DNA of 64,000 bases from a bacterium (GCA_016703265.1 JADJCK010000015.1:30741-94740), one strand, 5' to 3'. Positions 11,567 to 21,699 are shown, numbered from the stretch's first letter. Program-made: numbers and translations. Notes: generated by a model from the sequence alone, not told the origin.

Positions 11567-11668
11567 GGTCGCCGGGGTCGTCCGTTTCCCTCCATGGCCG
11601 ACTCCCCGCGCCCGCGCTACCATGTCAGCCACGCGATCCTACCACCATGTCCGCACAAGGAGCCCACG

Positions 11669-12172
11669 ATGAGCCGCACCGTGACTCTCGGTGGCAACCC
11701 CATCGAGGTTGCCGGCACGTTCCCGACGAAGGGCGCCAAGGCGCCCGCCTTCAGCCTGGTCGCCAAGGACCTGGCCGACACCGCGCTGGCGACGTTCGCC
11801 GGCAAGCGGAAGGTCCTGAACATCTTCCCCAGTCTCGACACGGCCGTGTGCGCCACCTCGGTGCGCAAGTTCAACGCGGCGGCCAACGAGCTGACGAACA
11901 CCGTGGTGCTGTGCATCTCGGCCGACCTGCCGTTCGCGCAGTCGCGCTTCTGCGGCGCCGAGGGCCTGGACAACGTGCTGACGCTCTCGACGCTGCGCGG
12001 CCGCTCGTTCCTGCAGGACTACGGCGTGGCCATCACCAGCGGCCCCTTGTCCGGGCTGGCCGCGCGCGCGGTCGTCGTGCTCGACGCGAACGACACCGTG
12101 CTGCACGCCGAACTGGTGCCGGAGATCAAGCAGGAGCCGGACTACGCGGCGGCGCTGTCGGTCCTTGCCTGA
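11669..12172 (+). CDS. tpx: Thiol peroxidase Tpx
   Basis: Atypical 2-Cys peroxiredoxin that reduces lipid hydroperoxides and H2O2 using thioredoxin. The peroxidatic cysteine is C61 in PSLDTAVCATSV and the resolving cysteine is C95 in SRFCGAEG, the same numbers as in E. coli Tpx. The length is 167 residues, normal for the family. The start at 11669 is chosen from CAAGGAG 8 bases upstream and the conserved N-terminus VTLGGNPIEVAG; an in-frame upstream ATG at 11594 would add a non-homologous leader. The gene is apparently monocistronic and followed by a hairpin. Confidence 0.96.
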   Translation: MSRTVTLGGNPIEVAGTFPTKGAKAPAFSLVAKDLADTALATFAGKRKVLNIFPSLDTAVCATSVRKFNAAANELTNTVVLCISADLPFAQSRFCGAEGLDNVLTLSTLRGRSFLQDYGVAITSGPLSGLAARAVVVLDANDTVLHAELVPEIKQEPDYAAALSVLA

Positions 12173-12230
12173 GGCGCTTTGGGCGGGTGCTGGCGGAACT
12201 GGCCGCTCAGCGTTGGGTTGAAGAGAGGTT

Positions 12231-12265
12231 GCGGCCGGCTCCCGGTGGGGGCCGGCCGCCTTCTG
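12231..12265 (+). terminator. Terminator-like hairpin after tpx, copy of the atpC terminator stem
   Basis: The stem GCGGCCGGC...GCCGGCCGC is the same as at 9872, with one loop substitution, but the T-run is replaced by CTTCTGTTG, so termination may be weaker. Sequence just before the stem (GGTTGAA) is also shared. Confidence 0.6.
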
Positions 12266-12328
12266 TTGTCCCGTTGGACCGCGGCCTGCCCCGACATCGG
12301 CGTGCATCGGCGCGGGCCTTCATGTGCC

Positions 12329-12352
12329 GAGACTTGCGCCGGCGCAAGTCTC
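12329..12352. repeat. TTGCGCCGGCGCAA palindrome, copy 1 (24-bp perfect extension)
   Basis: The 14-mer core occupies 12334-12347. Flanking GAGAC/GTCTC extends it to a 24-bp perfect inverted repeat. It lies between tpx and the terminase remnant, outside any credible gene. Confidence 0.85.
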
Positions 12353-12366
12353 ACGGCATCGCCACG

Positions 12367-12382
12367 GTTGCGCCGGCGCAAC
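12367..12382. repeat. TTGCGCCGGCGCAA palindrome, copy 2
   Basis: The core is at 12368-12381 with one extra G/C pair on each side. It starts only 20 bases after the core of copy 1 ends, making the closest pair in the window. Confidence 0.85.
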
Positions 12383-12589
12383 ATGCCGCCGGCACCACGG
12401 CATCCTGCCGCCTGCGACACCACAGTGATCGACGACTGCCGGCGCGGGCGACAAGAGTTCAGCCTGTCGCGGTCCCTGGGCTCAGGCAATACGAACCGGA
12501 CGAAGGATTGCCGGGTGCATCCTCGCCATCACGGGAGTCAGCACGGCGGTCGGCCTGCGGTCGATGGGTACGAGATCGATATCGACGGC

Positions 12590-13858
12590 GAGGGCGACCC
12601 GGTCGAGCGGGCCTACCAGCGCAGTGACCAGCGGCGGTACCACGTGCCGTGTCCGATCTGCGGCGTGGTGGCGCCGATCCTGTGGCAGAACTTCGAATGG
12701 CCGGACGGGCAACCGGAGCAGGCGGCTTTGCGTTGCGAGTCGTGCCAGGCCCTCCTTCCGAACATCACAAGACCGCCATGCTGGAACACGGCCGGTGGGT
12801 GGCCCAGGCCGAAGGCGATGGGGTCACAGCGGGGTATCACCTGTCGGCGCTGTATTCGCCGCTGGGATGATATGCGTGGGGCGAGATGGCGCGGGACTTC
12901 CTGAACGCCAAGCACGATGGTCCCGAGAAACTGAAGACCTGGATCAACACCTGCCTGGGCGAGACCTGGGAGGAGTCGGGTGAGGTCATCAACCAGGACA
13001 GTCTCATGGGCCAGGCGCGAGCACTACCCGGCCGTGGTGCCCCTGCCGGTGCTCGTGCTGACTGCGGGGGTGGATGTGCAGGACGACCGGCTCGAGGTCG
13101 AAGTGTGCGGCTGGCGCACGGGCGAGGAGTCGTGGGGGATCTCGTACCGTGTTCTGTGGGGCGATCCTGCGGCGGCTCCGGTCTGGCGGCAGCTCGATGA
13201 TGTGCTGTCGGCGACCTGGGAGCGCGAGGACGGGCTCAACATGCGGATCGTGCAGTGCTGTATCGACTCGGCAGGGCATCGCACAGAGGCCGTCTATCGG
13301 TACGTGAAGCCGCGGCAGGTGCGCGGCGTGTATGCAACCGTTGGCCGGGCAGGCGTGGGGCGGCCGATCATCTCGGCTCCGTCCAACCGCAAGCAGGGGC
13401 AGGCGCCGCTACCGGTGAAGCTGTTCACGGTCGGGGTCGACGAGGCCAAAGGCATTCTCTACTCGCGGCTCAAGGAGGAGACGCCTGGGCCTGGGTACTG
13501 CCACTTCCCTGAAGGCGATGGATACGAGCAGGAGTACTTCAAGCAGCTGACGGCGGAGAAGCGCGTGATCAGGTACACGAAGGGGTTTCCGAAGGCGGAG
13601 TGGATCAAGACGCGGGCACGGAACGAGGCGCTCGATTGTCGGGTGCAGGCGCATGCGGCGCTTTGCTTGCTGAATCCGTTGTGGAAGGCTGTGGAGAAGA
13701 ATCTGGCGCCCAGGTTGCCGTTTCCGGAGCAGGCGATTGCGGAGCCGTCCGACGGCACAGTTGCGAGGCATCCGATTGGCATGGTACGGCTGGCGAATAG
13801 TGAGCAGCTGCGGAGGATCGCGGCGCGGGATTCATGGGTGACGCGGCGCAGACGATAG
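12590..13858 (+). pseudogene. Decayed phage terminase large subunit (GpA family)
   Basis: Remnant of a tailed-phage DNA-packaging motor. Homologous text appears in three frames: VERAYQRSDQRRYHVPCPIC, the linker containing an intact CxxC pair, then (after an indel near 12757-12766) KTAMLEHGRWVAQAEGDG, then an in-frame TGA at 12868 where GpA normally has an aromatic residue. The sequence resumes as YAWGEMARDFLNAKHDG. A further indel near 13015-13025 leads into the nuclease half, ending at 13858 (VLTAGVDVQDDRLEVEVCGW, ALDCRVQAHAALCLL). The N-terminal ATPase with Walker A is missing. No capsid, portal or integrase genes follow, so this is a dead prophage fragment. Confidence 0.8.
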
Positions 13859-14565
13859 GATCCAGAGCATAGATCGAGCACCATGAGACCGGGGCATACT
13901 CTGGCCGCACTCGGTCCTTGAAAATGCTTGGTCGTCGAAATGGCGAGTAGGCTGTCGTAAGAAGCTCATTCGTGTCGGCGCTTGCGGCGCTCGATGGCTT
14001 CCCTCGCATCCAGCAGGTGAGTGATGGTGTGATCTCTGATCAAATCGTAATGCGTCGGTGGCAATTGTGTCCCGCATCGAGCCGCACAAAAAAGTATCCG
14101 CGAATTTCAAAGAAATGTTGCACCCGAATCGCCCTAGAATGGCCTTTTATCTATGCAGCCGATCACCAGAGTGATTCGAATGGTGGACCCGCGATTCGAG
14201 GCGGTTGGCTGCAAATGAAGAACTTACGCGGAAAGTCCGGTGCGGTCAGCATTGGACATTGAAGTGCGCGCCGCAGAGCGGCAGGCTCAACGTTGGGCCA
14301 GCGCTTCGAATCTCACGCGGCAGAATGGTCGCAAGCGCCCATGGTTGGTACCGTGATGGGAAATGCACTCGCCTCCATTTGATGGCGACAACCGAGTCCC
14401 GTCTCGGCGGAAGATGTGGCCATGATGAGAGCGCGCTCAGAAGCATGTGTCGTAGTCGCGAAAACGGGATCCGCCTTTGGCGGGTCGCCGGGCTGTCCGG
14501 GAAACAGGGACCACCTCTGGGACGTCGAAACGCATCCGCTACCGCCAGCATGAAGTGGAGGAACG
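13859..14565. other. Gene-poor stretch between terminase remnant and protease gene
   Basis: About 700 bases with lower GC than the atp region. Short open frames exist on both strands but lack ribosome-binding sites, family resemblance or normal codon use. No repeats, tRNA or att-like site were recognised. The ATG at 14566 has GGAGG 5 bases upstream. Confidence 0.5.
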
Positions 14566-17500
14566 ATGAAATACTTCAGTCGTGGCAATCGCAGAAACTC
14601 CGGCGCTTGGGCTTCGGGCGAAACGTGGGTCTACGCTGCGAAGTGTGCGCCGGCAGTGATCGCGTTAATCGCGATGCTTCTTATTACTCCTGGCGTATTC
14701 GCAGAGGGGTCATGGGGTTTTGTTGATCTCATTGTGACTTTTGAGTCGACTGATATCGACCGCACGCCAGCAATCGACGGCGCGACTCTGCGAATTGATG
14801 GTGTCGGCAAATCTACGAGCATTGGCGCACTGACGCGAGTCATTTCCTGTAAGCCATTGGTTGCGGATCAGTTGTCGCCAGAGTTTTCCTTCTCGGGGCC
14901 TTGGATGATAACGGTGTTCACATCGGAAAGCCCGGAATCGCTGCTCCAGGCTGTTCTGCTCGAATCATCCGTCGCCAAGGCAATGCTCCAACAGGACGCC
15001 GGTGAGTTCGCAAGTGAGCGAACTCTCGCGTACTTTCCCGACGACGATCATGATCTCTTTTGCAGCGCGCAGTCACAGTTGCACCGCAGAGTCGTAACTG
15101 AGGTGCCTTTGGCTGGCGACGAATGTGGGCCGAGTAGGCCAGCGCCCGATTGTGACATGGATCTGCCGCAAGCCTGGGGCATCAGCCGTGGAGATTCCAG
15201 TATTGTCGTGGCCGTAATTGACGGCGGGTTCGACCTATTTCATCCGGGACTAGGAGGGCCCGGACCGGATTTCGCAGTGACCGATTCTCTCGCGTGGTAC
15301 AATCGCGGGATATGGTATCGCAACTGGCGCGAAGTCATTGGTCAGTTTCCGGCTGATACTGACACCTTCCCCGGTATCGGCGGGGTGGACGAGGACAACA
15401 ATGGCGTCACGGATGAAGATGCCTGGGGCAATCTACCCGGCGAGCCCCGCGAAGCCGATCCTTCGGTCCATCGCTGGACCTCAATCGGAGCATATACGTT
15501 CACTAACACGAACGCTCAGTGGGAGGCCGATGAATTCGTCGGTATGCGCCTTTACCTTACCGAAAAACCCTACACCAGTGATGGTGTCTACGAACTGATC
15601 AGGTCTAATACCGCAACCGAAATCACAACATGGGGAACTTATGTTATCGACTTGATGGTTGCCAATGGTTTCAACGGGTGGGAGTATCTGAGTAGAGGCA
15701 ACGGTCGCGTGCAGTTCAAGATTTGCGATGGGGAGGATCAGGATGGGGACGGTGAGGTCGACGACTTCGGTTATGTTGGGAGTCCCTATGATGACGACGA
15801 AAATGGATACGAAGACGATGTGCGCGGATGGGACTTCGTTGCTTCTTCGAGAATGCTTCTTGGGCCAGTCTTGAGCTGTGATCGAGAGGACTATTGCACC
15901 GCAGACAATGATCCGAGATCCATGTGGGATCATGGTACGTCGGTCGCCAGCCAAGTGGCAACGGTAGAAACAGATGGGCGCATGATGGGGGTCGCGCCCA
16001 AGGTAAAGATTCTACCAGTGCGCGTCGGGTGCATTCTCTCGTGTGGAACTGAGCTTCAAACATATTCACCGTACAAAGGATTGGGAATCGACTACGCACG
16101 GAAAATGGGGGCCGACATCATTTCAATCTCTGTCCCGCCCAATCGCTTGGAGGGTATTCCTAGTTTCCCCCACGATGAGGTACGCCGGGCACTTGACGCC
16201 GGAATCGTCGTTGTAGCGGGAGCCGGCAACGAGGTTTTCGAGGCAGACGTTGTGGGAGTGGAAGAAGTCGTGTGGGTTGCAGGTCTGGAAACCAACGATG
16301 TGAGATGGGACTGGGAGGATGATGGAGAGAGCAACTACGGTGCATGGGTGGATGTTGCTGCGCTAGCAGCTCCGGTGACTATGGCGGTATGGGGAGCCTT
16401 GCCATATCCGGGTAGCCTGAACGGTTGGCTGCAGCCCAGTGAGTGGCACACGTATGGATATGAGCCCCTTGACCCACCCGTGCATACGGCTCACGGAGGG
16501 TTTGGAACCTCGTTGTCTGTACCCATGGTTGCCGGTGTTGCCGCGCTCGTGAAGTCGACCTATCCACATTGGACGCGCAGCGAAATCGTCAACAAGATTT
16601 CCGTAAGCACTGACAACATCTACGGCGACGGTCTCAACGACCGGGACCTCACTTGGCTTGGGAATGGTCGTGTGAATGCTTACAGGGCACTGACCTTTTA
16701 CGGCAACTTACCGGCCGCGAGCGACACAACATGGGCCCACAACATCTGGATCGGCGGCGACGTCGAGGTCCCCGAGGGGCGCACGCTGACCATCGCGGCC
16801 GGCGACACCGTTCGCGTGGCGATTGACGACCTACTCCATGCTGGCGCGAATCCGAATGAGATCGAGTTCGTGATCGACGGCGCATTGCATGTGAATGGCA
16901 CGCCGTCCGCCCCGGTAGTGTTCGAGTCCTTCGGCGGGTCGCATCACAGGTGGCTGGTGGGCGAAGCGATCACCATCTCTGGGGAGACATTCACCATCGG
17001 TGGTTTGGGCTGTGCCCAGATTGCCTCAGACGCAAATTCGCCTTTGATGCCTGGTGTCAGCTCCGCGTCGCAAGTGTTCTCAGTCGAGATCACGCATGTC
17101 GCGGCGTTGGACTCGGTCAAGGTCGACCTATCTGGCCTGGGCCTGAATGCAACGACCCTTCATCTGCGCGACGACGGCCAAGGCGAAGACATCGTTGCAG
17201 CCGACGGAATCTACACATCGGCTCCCTTCGCTGCGATGCTCTCGGTGGGGAATGGCTATTCGGTTGACGTCACTGCGTATGCATCAGGTGGCGGTTACAG
17301 GCGGCGTAGCGTGGCCGTTGAGGTGCCGCAGGTTGTGGCGAAGTTTACGGATGTGTCTTCGCAGACGGGGCTGGACTATCAGGGTACGCCATTTAGTGCA
17401 GCGAGCGCGAAGATGAGTGCTGATAGCGGAATGATTGTGACCACGTCCGATCAAGAAGCGCCAACTTATGACCGAATCGAAGTGCTGCCCACGGGAGCTC

Positions 17501-19188
17501 CGCGCTTCTCTGCACGCGGATTCGCTGCTTCTCCGATTGGGGGGCGTGGCGTCGCCTTCGCGGACTTTGACAACGACGGCGACGAGGACCTGTTCGTGGC
17601 TCATGCGCAATCGCCGAAGTTATATCGCAATGACGCGGGAAACTTTGTGGATGTCACGAACGCGATGGGGTTGTCGACTCTGGCGGCAGGATCAGTCACC
17701 GGGTGCTGGGGCGACTACGACAACGACGGCTGGTTGGATCTGTTCGTCACTAGATGTGAAGTGCCGGGTGCGGAGCCTCCAGACAAGGACAACATCACGT
17801 TTGCACAGCACCGGCTGTTCCGCAACACGTGCGGATCCGGATGCGGTTTCGTGGACGTTACGGCAGCCGCTGGATTCGTGGTTCAGTATCTGCCCGTAGC
17901 CGCGTCCGCCTCATGGGGCGACTTGGAGAATGACGGCGACTTGGACCTCGTGATCGTCGACTTGAGCGATCTCGGCTATGGCAACAGTGCGGTGTTCGTG
18001 AATCAGGGGAATGGCACCTTCAGCGAAGAGCGAGCTTCGAGGCTCAGCAACGGCATCATGGGCGGCTACGATATCGACTATGGCACCGGCGTTGTCTGGG
18101 CTGACATGAACAACGATGGCGACTTGGATATCGTCGTCAGCTGCGCCAGTCCGGGGTCTGGAATCCTCTTCAATGACGGTACCGGCGTATTCCCAGCTGA
18201 CGCTACAGTGAGATTCCCGTCCGGTGCCGCGGGTTATGGCGGACTGCAGGTCTTTGACCACAATCTCGATGGCTGGCAGGACGTCTTCATGTTGTCGCGC
18301 ACCGCGAATGAGCCATCGCGGCTATTTCTGGCCAATCCGACTCAAGATGGAGTCATCTATCTTGAGAACACGCACAACGCCGCGCTGGCCCACACGTCCA
18401 GTGGTATGGGTTCACTCGCCGCCGACTACACGTCTGATGGCGACATGGACCTGTTTGTGGGGCGCCCGGTGGCCAGCGGGGAGTTCTTCTACAAGACGGA
18501 CAGCCAGGTTGATGCAAATTCGCTTGGTCAGCGCTATGTGAAGCTGCGTCTGGTTTCGCCGAATGCGGACAACGCTAACCGCCAGGGCATCGGGGCAGCG
18601 GTGACGGTGACTGCGGGCGGTCTGGTTCAGACGGCTCAAGTCGACGGTGGCAGCGGCCGTGGCGGTCAGCGAGACCGCACTTTGACCTTTGGGTTGGGAG
18701 ATTACACCGGCCCGATCACGGCAACAATTCGGTGGCCTGGCGGCACAGTTCAAAGCGACGTCGACCTGATTGCAAGTGGAGCTGGTGCCGGCGAAACGGT
18801 CAATATTGTGAGCGACGCTGCTCCTACCGTCAGCAACGTGAACGTGGCCACTCTGGTCGTCCCGGGTACCACGTTCTTTGACTGGGTGTTCACGTGGGAC
18901 ACCGACGCGGCCTGCAAGGCTGCCAATGATGTCCTGACGTTCGACCAATTGGAAATTGCCAACCCGTGTTGGCCCGGCTGGACTACGGTAACACCGGCGA
19001 CCACGGGGATCACCTACACCTATGCTGCCAAGTCCGGCGGTGGCTACACGCACACGATTCGGATCGACCATGAAGACTGCAACCTGAACTGCAGCTTCCG
19101 GTACACGGTTTCCAGCGACGGCGGTCTGCAGTCCGCGACCAGCCCGACCAAGACGAAGGTCGTCAAGTTCTGCCCCTCGGGGTTCTAG
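14566..19188 (+). CDS. Large secreted subtilisin-like protease with FG-GAP/VCBS and UnbV-like domains
   Basis: A 1540-residue S8-family protein with a signal-like leader at about residues 20-48. The catalytic triad is visible: D219 in VAVIDGGFD, H456 in WDHGTSVASQVA and S649 in FGTSLSVPMVAG. The D-H spacing (237 residues) far exceeds that of ordinary subtilisins because of an insertion carrying Asp-rich, Ca-binding-like segments (DEDNNGVTDED, DGEDQDGDGEVDD). After the protease come a beta-rich region, then FG-GAP/VCBS-type repeats with DFDNDGDEDLF and DYDNDGWLDLF (integrin-like Ca loops), and an ASPIC/UnbV-like block (GIGAAVTVTAGG, ATIRWPGGTVQ). It lacks a C-terminal NPFNP tag. GC content is lower than in the flanking core genes. 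Confidence 0.85.
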   Translation: MKYFSRGNRRNSGAWASGETWVYAAKCAPAVIALIAMLLITPGVFAEGSWGFVDLIVTFESTDIDRTPAIDGATLRIDGVGKSTSIGALTRVISCKPLVADQLSPEFSFSGPWMITVFTSESPESLLQAVLLESSVAKAMLQQDAGEFASERTLAYFPDDDHDLFCSAQSQLHRRVVTEVPLAGDECGPSRPAPDCDMDLPQAWGISRGDSSIVVAVIDGGFDLFHPGLGGPGPDFAVTDSLAWYNRGIWYRNWREVIGQFPADTDTFPGIGGVDEDNNGVTDEDAWGNLPGEPREADPSVHRWTSIGAYTFTNTNAQWEADEFVGMRLYLTEKPYTSDGVYELIRSNTATEITTWGTYVIDLMVANGFNGWEYLSRGNGRVQFKICDGEDQDGDGEVDDFGYVGSPYDDDENGYEDDVRGWDFVASSRMLLGPVLSCDREDYCTADNDPRSMWDHGTSVASQVATVETDGRMMGVAPKVKILPVRVGCILSCGTELQTYSPYKGLGIDYARKMGADIISISVPPNRLEGIPSFPHDEVRRALDAGIVVVAGAGNEVFEADVVGVEEVVWVAGLETNDVRWDWEDDGESNYGAWVDVAALAAPVTMAVWGALPYPGSLNGWLQPSEWHTYGYEPLDPPVHTAHGGFGTSLSVPMVAGVAALVKSTYPHWTRSEIVNKISVSTDNIYGDGLNDRDLTWLGNGRVNAYRALTFYGNLPAASDTTWAHNIWIGGDVEVPEGRTLTIAAGDTVRVAIDDLLHAGANPNEIEFVIDGALHVNGTPSAPVVFESFGGSHHRWLVGEAITISGETFTIGGLGCAQIASDANSPLMPGVSSASQVFSVEITHVAALDSVKVDLSGLGLNATTLHLRDDGQGEDIVAADGIYTSAPFAAMLSVGNGYSVDVTAYASGGGYRRRSVAVEVPQVVAKFTDVSSQTGLDYQGTPFSAASAKMSADSGMIVTTSDQEAPTYDRIEVLPTGAPRFSARGFAASPIGGRGVAFADFDNDGDEDLFVAHAQSPKLYRNDAGNFVDVTNAMGLSTLAAGSVTGCWGDYDNDGWLDLFVTRCEVPGAEPPDKDNITFAQHRLFRNTCGSGCGFVDVTAAAGFVVQYLPVAASASWGDLENDGDLDLVIVDLSDLGYGNSAVFVNQGNGTFSEERASRLSNGIMGGYDIDYGTGVVWADMNNDGDLDIVVSCASPGSGILFNDGTGVFPADATVRFPSGAAGYGGLQVFDHNLDGWQDVFMLSRTANEPSRLFLANPTQDGVIYLENTHNAALAHTSSGMGSLAADYTSDGDMDLFVGRPVASGEFFYKTDSQVDANSLGQRYVKLRLVSPNADNANRQGIGAAVTVTAGGLVQTAQVDGGSGRGGQRDRTLTFGLGDYTGPITATIRWPGGTVQSDVDLIASGAGAGETVNIVSDAAPTVSNVNVATLVVPGTTFFDWVFTWDTDAACKAANDVLTFDQLEIANPCWPGWTTVTPATTGITYTYAAKSGGGYTHTIRIDHEDCNLNCSFRYTVSSDGGLQSATSPTKTKVVKFCPSGF

Positions 19189-19205
19189 ACAATAGGAGGG
19201 TCGAC

Positions 19206-20123
19206 ATGTCCCGAACGAAGTGGTCGTGGTCCGTCTCGCTGTTGACGATCTTCGTGTCAGCGTCGGCAGTCGCGGCAGATGATCTGGACGGTGTCAAAGT
19301 ATTGGGATCGCTGGGCTTATCGCAATCAGTGCAGAACAGCTGCATCGCTATTTGGGTACCAGTGCCGCAGGATATGGCAATTAGCGGCATAAAATGGTAC
19401 AATAACGATGCGATGGCGACGTTTCCGGAAGTACTTGTCCAGAGTGGCACCCCGGAATACCCCGTGGCCTTGACCGATGCCTATTCGGTGGCGGCGAATG
19501 TTTCCGGACCGTCAAGCGGTTGGGGGGAAGTGACGTTTTCCGGGTTGGTGGGCAGCGCAAGCGGAGGCCTGTACGTGATTTTCCGGGTGCCAGACGGAGT
19601 CGCGGCGACAGCAGACGGCGTTGGTGGCGGGCCCGCGCTTGGCTACACCAACGCGGCGTCCGGGCTGTCCGGCTGGTTGAGCGCCGATGGAGTGGAGTGG
19701 GAGCCGGTGCATCCGAGCTTCGGCTTTGCAGCGCAACCTGTTCTCGTAGCCGGCACACCTGGGATGACGCTCAAGTCCAAGGGGAAGGCAGGCGGCACGG
19801 TCGGGCAGGCAGCCAGCAATTCAGCGCCAGCAGTTGTGACTAGCTATCCGACCATCCTTCTTCCGGCATCACCGAATCCGTTCAACCCGCAGACGACGCT
19901 GAAGTATTCGGTAAGGGAAACCAGCCAAGTCGACCTGTGCGTGTTCAATGTGCGGGGCGAACTAGTGAATCGACTGGTTGCCGAGCGGAAGGAGCCGGGC
20001 GAGTACACTGTTGTGTGGGATGGGCGCGACCGTAGCGGGGCGGCCATGGCCAGCGGCGTGTACTTTGCGAGGTTCTTGGCAGGAAATGTGGCGATGTCGC
20101 AGCGGCTTGTACTGCTGCAATAG
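19206..20123 (+). CDS. Secreted protein with C-terminal FlgD-like sorting domain
   Basis: 305 residues; the signal peptide WSVSLLTIFVSASAVAAD is followed by about 180 residues of unknown fold (beta-rich, many Gly/Ser). The C-terminal ~90 residues hold ASPNPFNPQTTLKYSV and YTVVWDGRDRSGAAMASGVY, ending SQRLVLLQ, the FlgD-Ig/type-IX-like sorting domain. AATAGGAGG lies before the ATG, and the gene starts 17 bases after the protease stop, so the two are probably cotranscribed. It may be a partner of the upstream protease, which itself lacks such a domain; this is inference. Confidence 0.75.
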   Translation: MSRTKWSWSVSLLTIFVSASAVAADDLDGVKVLGSLGLSQSVQNSCIAIWVPVPQDMAISGIKWYNNDAMATFPEVLVQSGTPEYPVALTDAYSVAANVSGPSSGWGEVTFSGLVGSASGGLYVIFRVPDGVAATADGVGGGPALGYTNAASGLSGWLSADGVEWEPVHPSFGFAAQPVLVAGTPGMTLKSKGKAGGTVGQAASNSAPAVVTSYPTILLPASPNPFNPQTTLKYSVRETSQVDLCVFNVRGELVNRLVAERKEPGEYTVVWDGRDRSGAAMASGVYFARFLAGNVAMSQRLVLLQ

Positions 20124-20181
20124 CTGTTGGCGAGCGGGGGTGGCCGCAACGCCACCCCCACGCAATCGAAAGCTGGCCGCA

Positions 20182-21330
20182 ATGAAATTCGCGCATACGA
20201 TCGCAATTGCGACTTTCCTGGCCGGCTGCGTGGCTCAAGTGGCGTGGGCCAGAACTTGGCGAGTGGAACTCAACGGTTCGGGGGACTTTAGGGATATACA
20301 GCCAGCGGTGGAGGCCGCATCATCAGGCGATACGATTCGTATCGGTCCAGGGAGATTTCAGCAACTGCATCAGATCGTTGCTCCGGCGTGGACGGAGGAG
20401 ACGATTGTTGCGGTGACAAAGGACAATCTGACATTTATCGGAGCGGGGGCGGAACAGACGATTCTTGGCATGACGTCTTACTATGCACCGGAAGGTCGGT
20501 TTCCAAAGGTCATTTGTTCCGTCGACTCGCATGTTGGCGCCATCAGTGGTCTGACGATTGAGAACATGAAGACAGGAATCTATTGGTGGCAGGGGACTTT
20601 GGACGTGCATGATTGCGTGTTTCGACATTTTGGCGCCGGGATTGTGTGCTGGATCGATGGCGGAAGCATTCGCGATTGTCAATTTGAAATTAGCAATGAT
20701 GGGAAAGCACTCACGCCGGAACTGACGAACACATTGATTGTTGATAGCTGCAGTTGTTTGGGGTACGGCCAGGGATTCACGTCCGGTGCTTCCGCCCACA
20801 ACATCAATTTCTCAAATTGTGAATTTAGAGACAACCGTACTGCGATGGTGTACGACCGTTGGAGTACTGGTACGATCGAGAATACGACGATCGTGAATTC
20901 GATCTTTGCTGGTTTGATGGTCACATACAACTCGCAGGTGAATATGGTAGGTGTGCGCATCAACGGCGGGCAATACGGACTCTTTGTGTCTGGCGGATCA
21001 GTTGTGACCGGAGAAAACGTGATATTGGAAGGGACGACCGGTGAATCCCTGTACACTTCGTCCGAGTCGCATGTGACTATTAACAATAGTCACATTTTAC
21101 CGGCGAGTGGCCTTGGAGTTGGTAGCCATGGCTACTTCGGAGCACCCGTGCTGCTGGACTTAAGTGGCAACTATTGGGGCACGACCAGTACGGATCTGAT
21201 TGATAGCATGATCACAGACGGTGTCGACGACCCATTAGTTCACTGTACTGTGCAGTACTTGCCAATCGCCAACGGCCCGGTCCCGACCGAGTCCACTTCC
21301 TGGGGCGACCTGAAGGCCCTATTCCGGTGA
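20182..21330 (+). CDS. Secreted right-handed parallel beta-helix protein
   Basis: 382 residues starting MKFAHTIAIATFLAGCVAQ (signal peptide; the Cys could be a lipidation site, but the lipobox is imperfect). WRVELNGSGDFRDIQPAVEAASSGDTI is the usual opening of pectin-lyase-like beta-helix proteins (NosD/periplasmic copper-type), followed by short repeating strands such as ISGLTIENMKTGIYWW and INFSNCEFRDNRTAMVY. No catalytic site is evident. GC is clearly below that of the atp genes. There is no C-terminal sorting tag. It follows the preceding gene by 58 bases in the same island. Confidence 0.7.
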   Translation: MKFAHTIAIATFLAGCVAQVAWARTWRVELNGSGDFRDIQPAVEAASSGDTIRIGPGRFQQLHQIVAPAWTEETIVAVTKDNLTFIGAGAEQTILGMTSYYAPEGRFPKVICSVDSHVGAISGLTIENMKTGIYWWQGTLDVHDCVFRHFGAGIVCWIDGGSIRDCQFEISNDGKALTPELTNTLIVDSCSCLGYGQGFTSGASAHNINFSNCEFRDNRTAMVYDRWSTGTIENTTIVNSIFAGLMVTYNSQVNMVGVRINGGQYGLFVSGGSVVTGENVILEGTTGESLYTSSESHVTINNSHILPASGLGVGSHGYFGAPVLLDLSGNYWGTTSTDLIDSMITDGVDDPLVHCTVQYLPIANGPVPTESTSWGDLKALFR

Positions 21331-21541
21331 GCCGAGGTCCAATTTCTCTCTCTCGCATTCACGCTGCGCGCCCCGACCGGGGAGCCAATCTGAACTGCCG
21401 CGGCCCGGGTGTGAACAATCGCAACAGGTCACACCCGACTGTCGCGATGCGGCACGCATTTGAGGATTGGGGAAAAACACGCAGTTATGATTTAACTCAT
21501 TGATTTTCATGGATGTTGTCAGGCGCCTCGGGCAGGCACTA

Positions 21542-21663
21542 TGACAAACACCACAAAACCCCAAAAAAAAAAAAAACCCCCAAAAACCCCCCCAACACAA
21601 AACCAAAACCAAAAACCCCCCCACCCCAAACCCCCCCCCCCCAACCCCCCCCCAGTTCCCCAC
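21542..21663. repeat. Low-complexity A/C run tract
   Basis: About 120 bases consist almost only of A and C, with runs up to 14 A and 12-13 C. The open frames across it are compositional artefacts. It could be a genuine simple-sequence tract or a low-quality assembly segment. Confidence 0.8.
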
Positions 21664-21699
21664 CCGCCACGCCCGAACCCGTCCACCACCAGGTAGGCG

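Noticed and set aside
12868..12870. TGA in the terminase as a selenocysteine codon
   Set aside because: Terminases are not selenoproteins, there is no SECIS-like context, and two frameshifts accompany it.
13972..14726. Small open frames between terminase and protease
   Set aside because: No ribosome-binding site, no family resemblance, and overlap with the real protease start.
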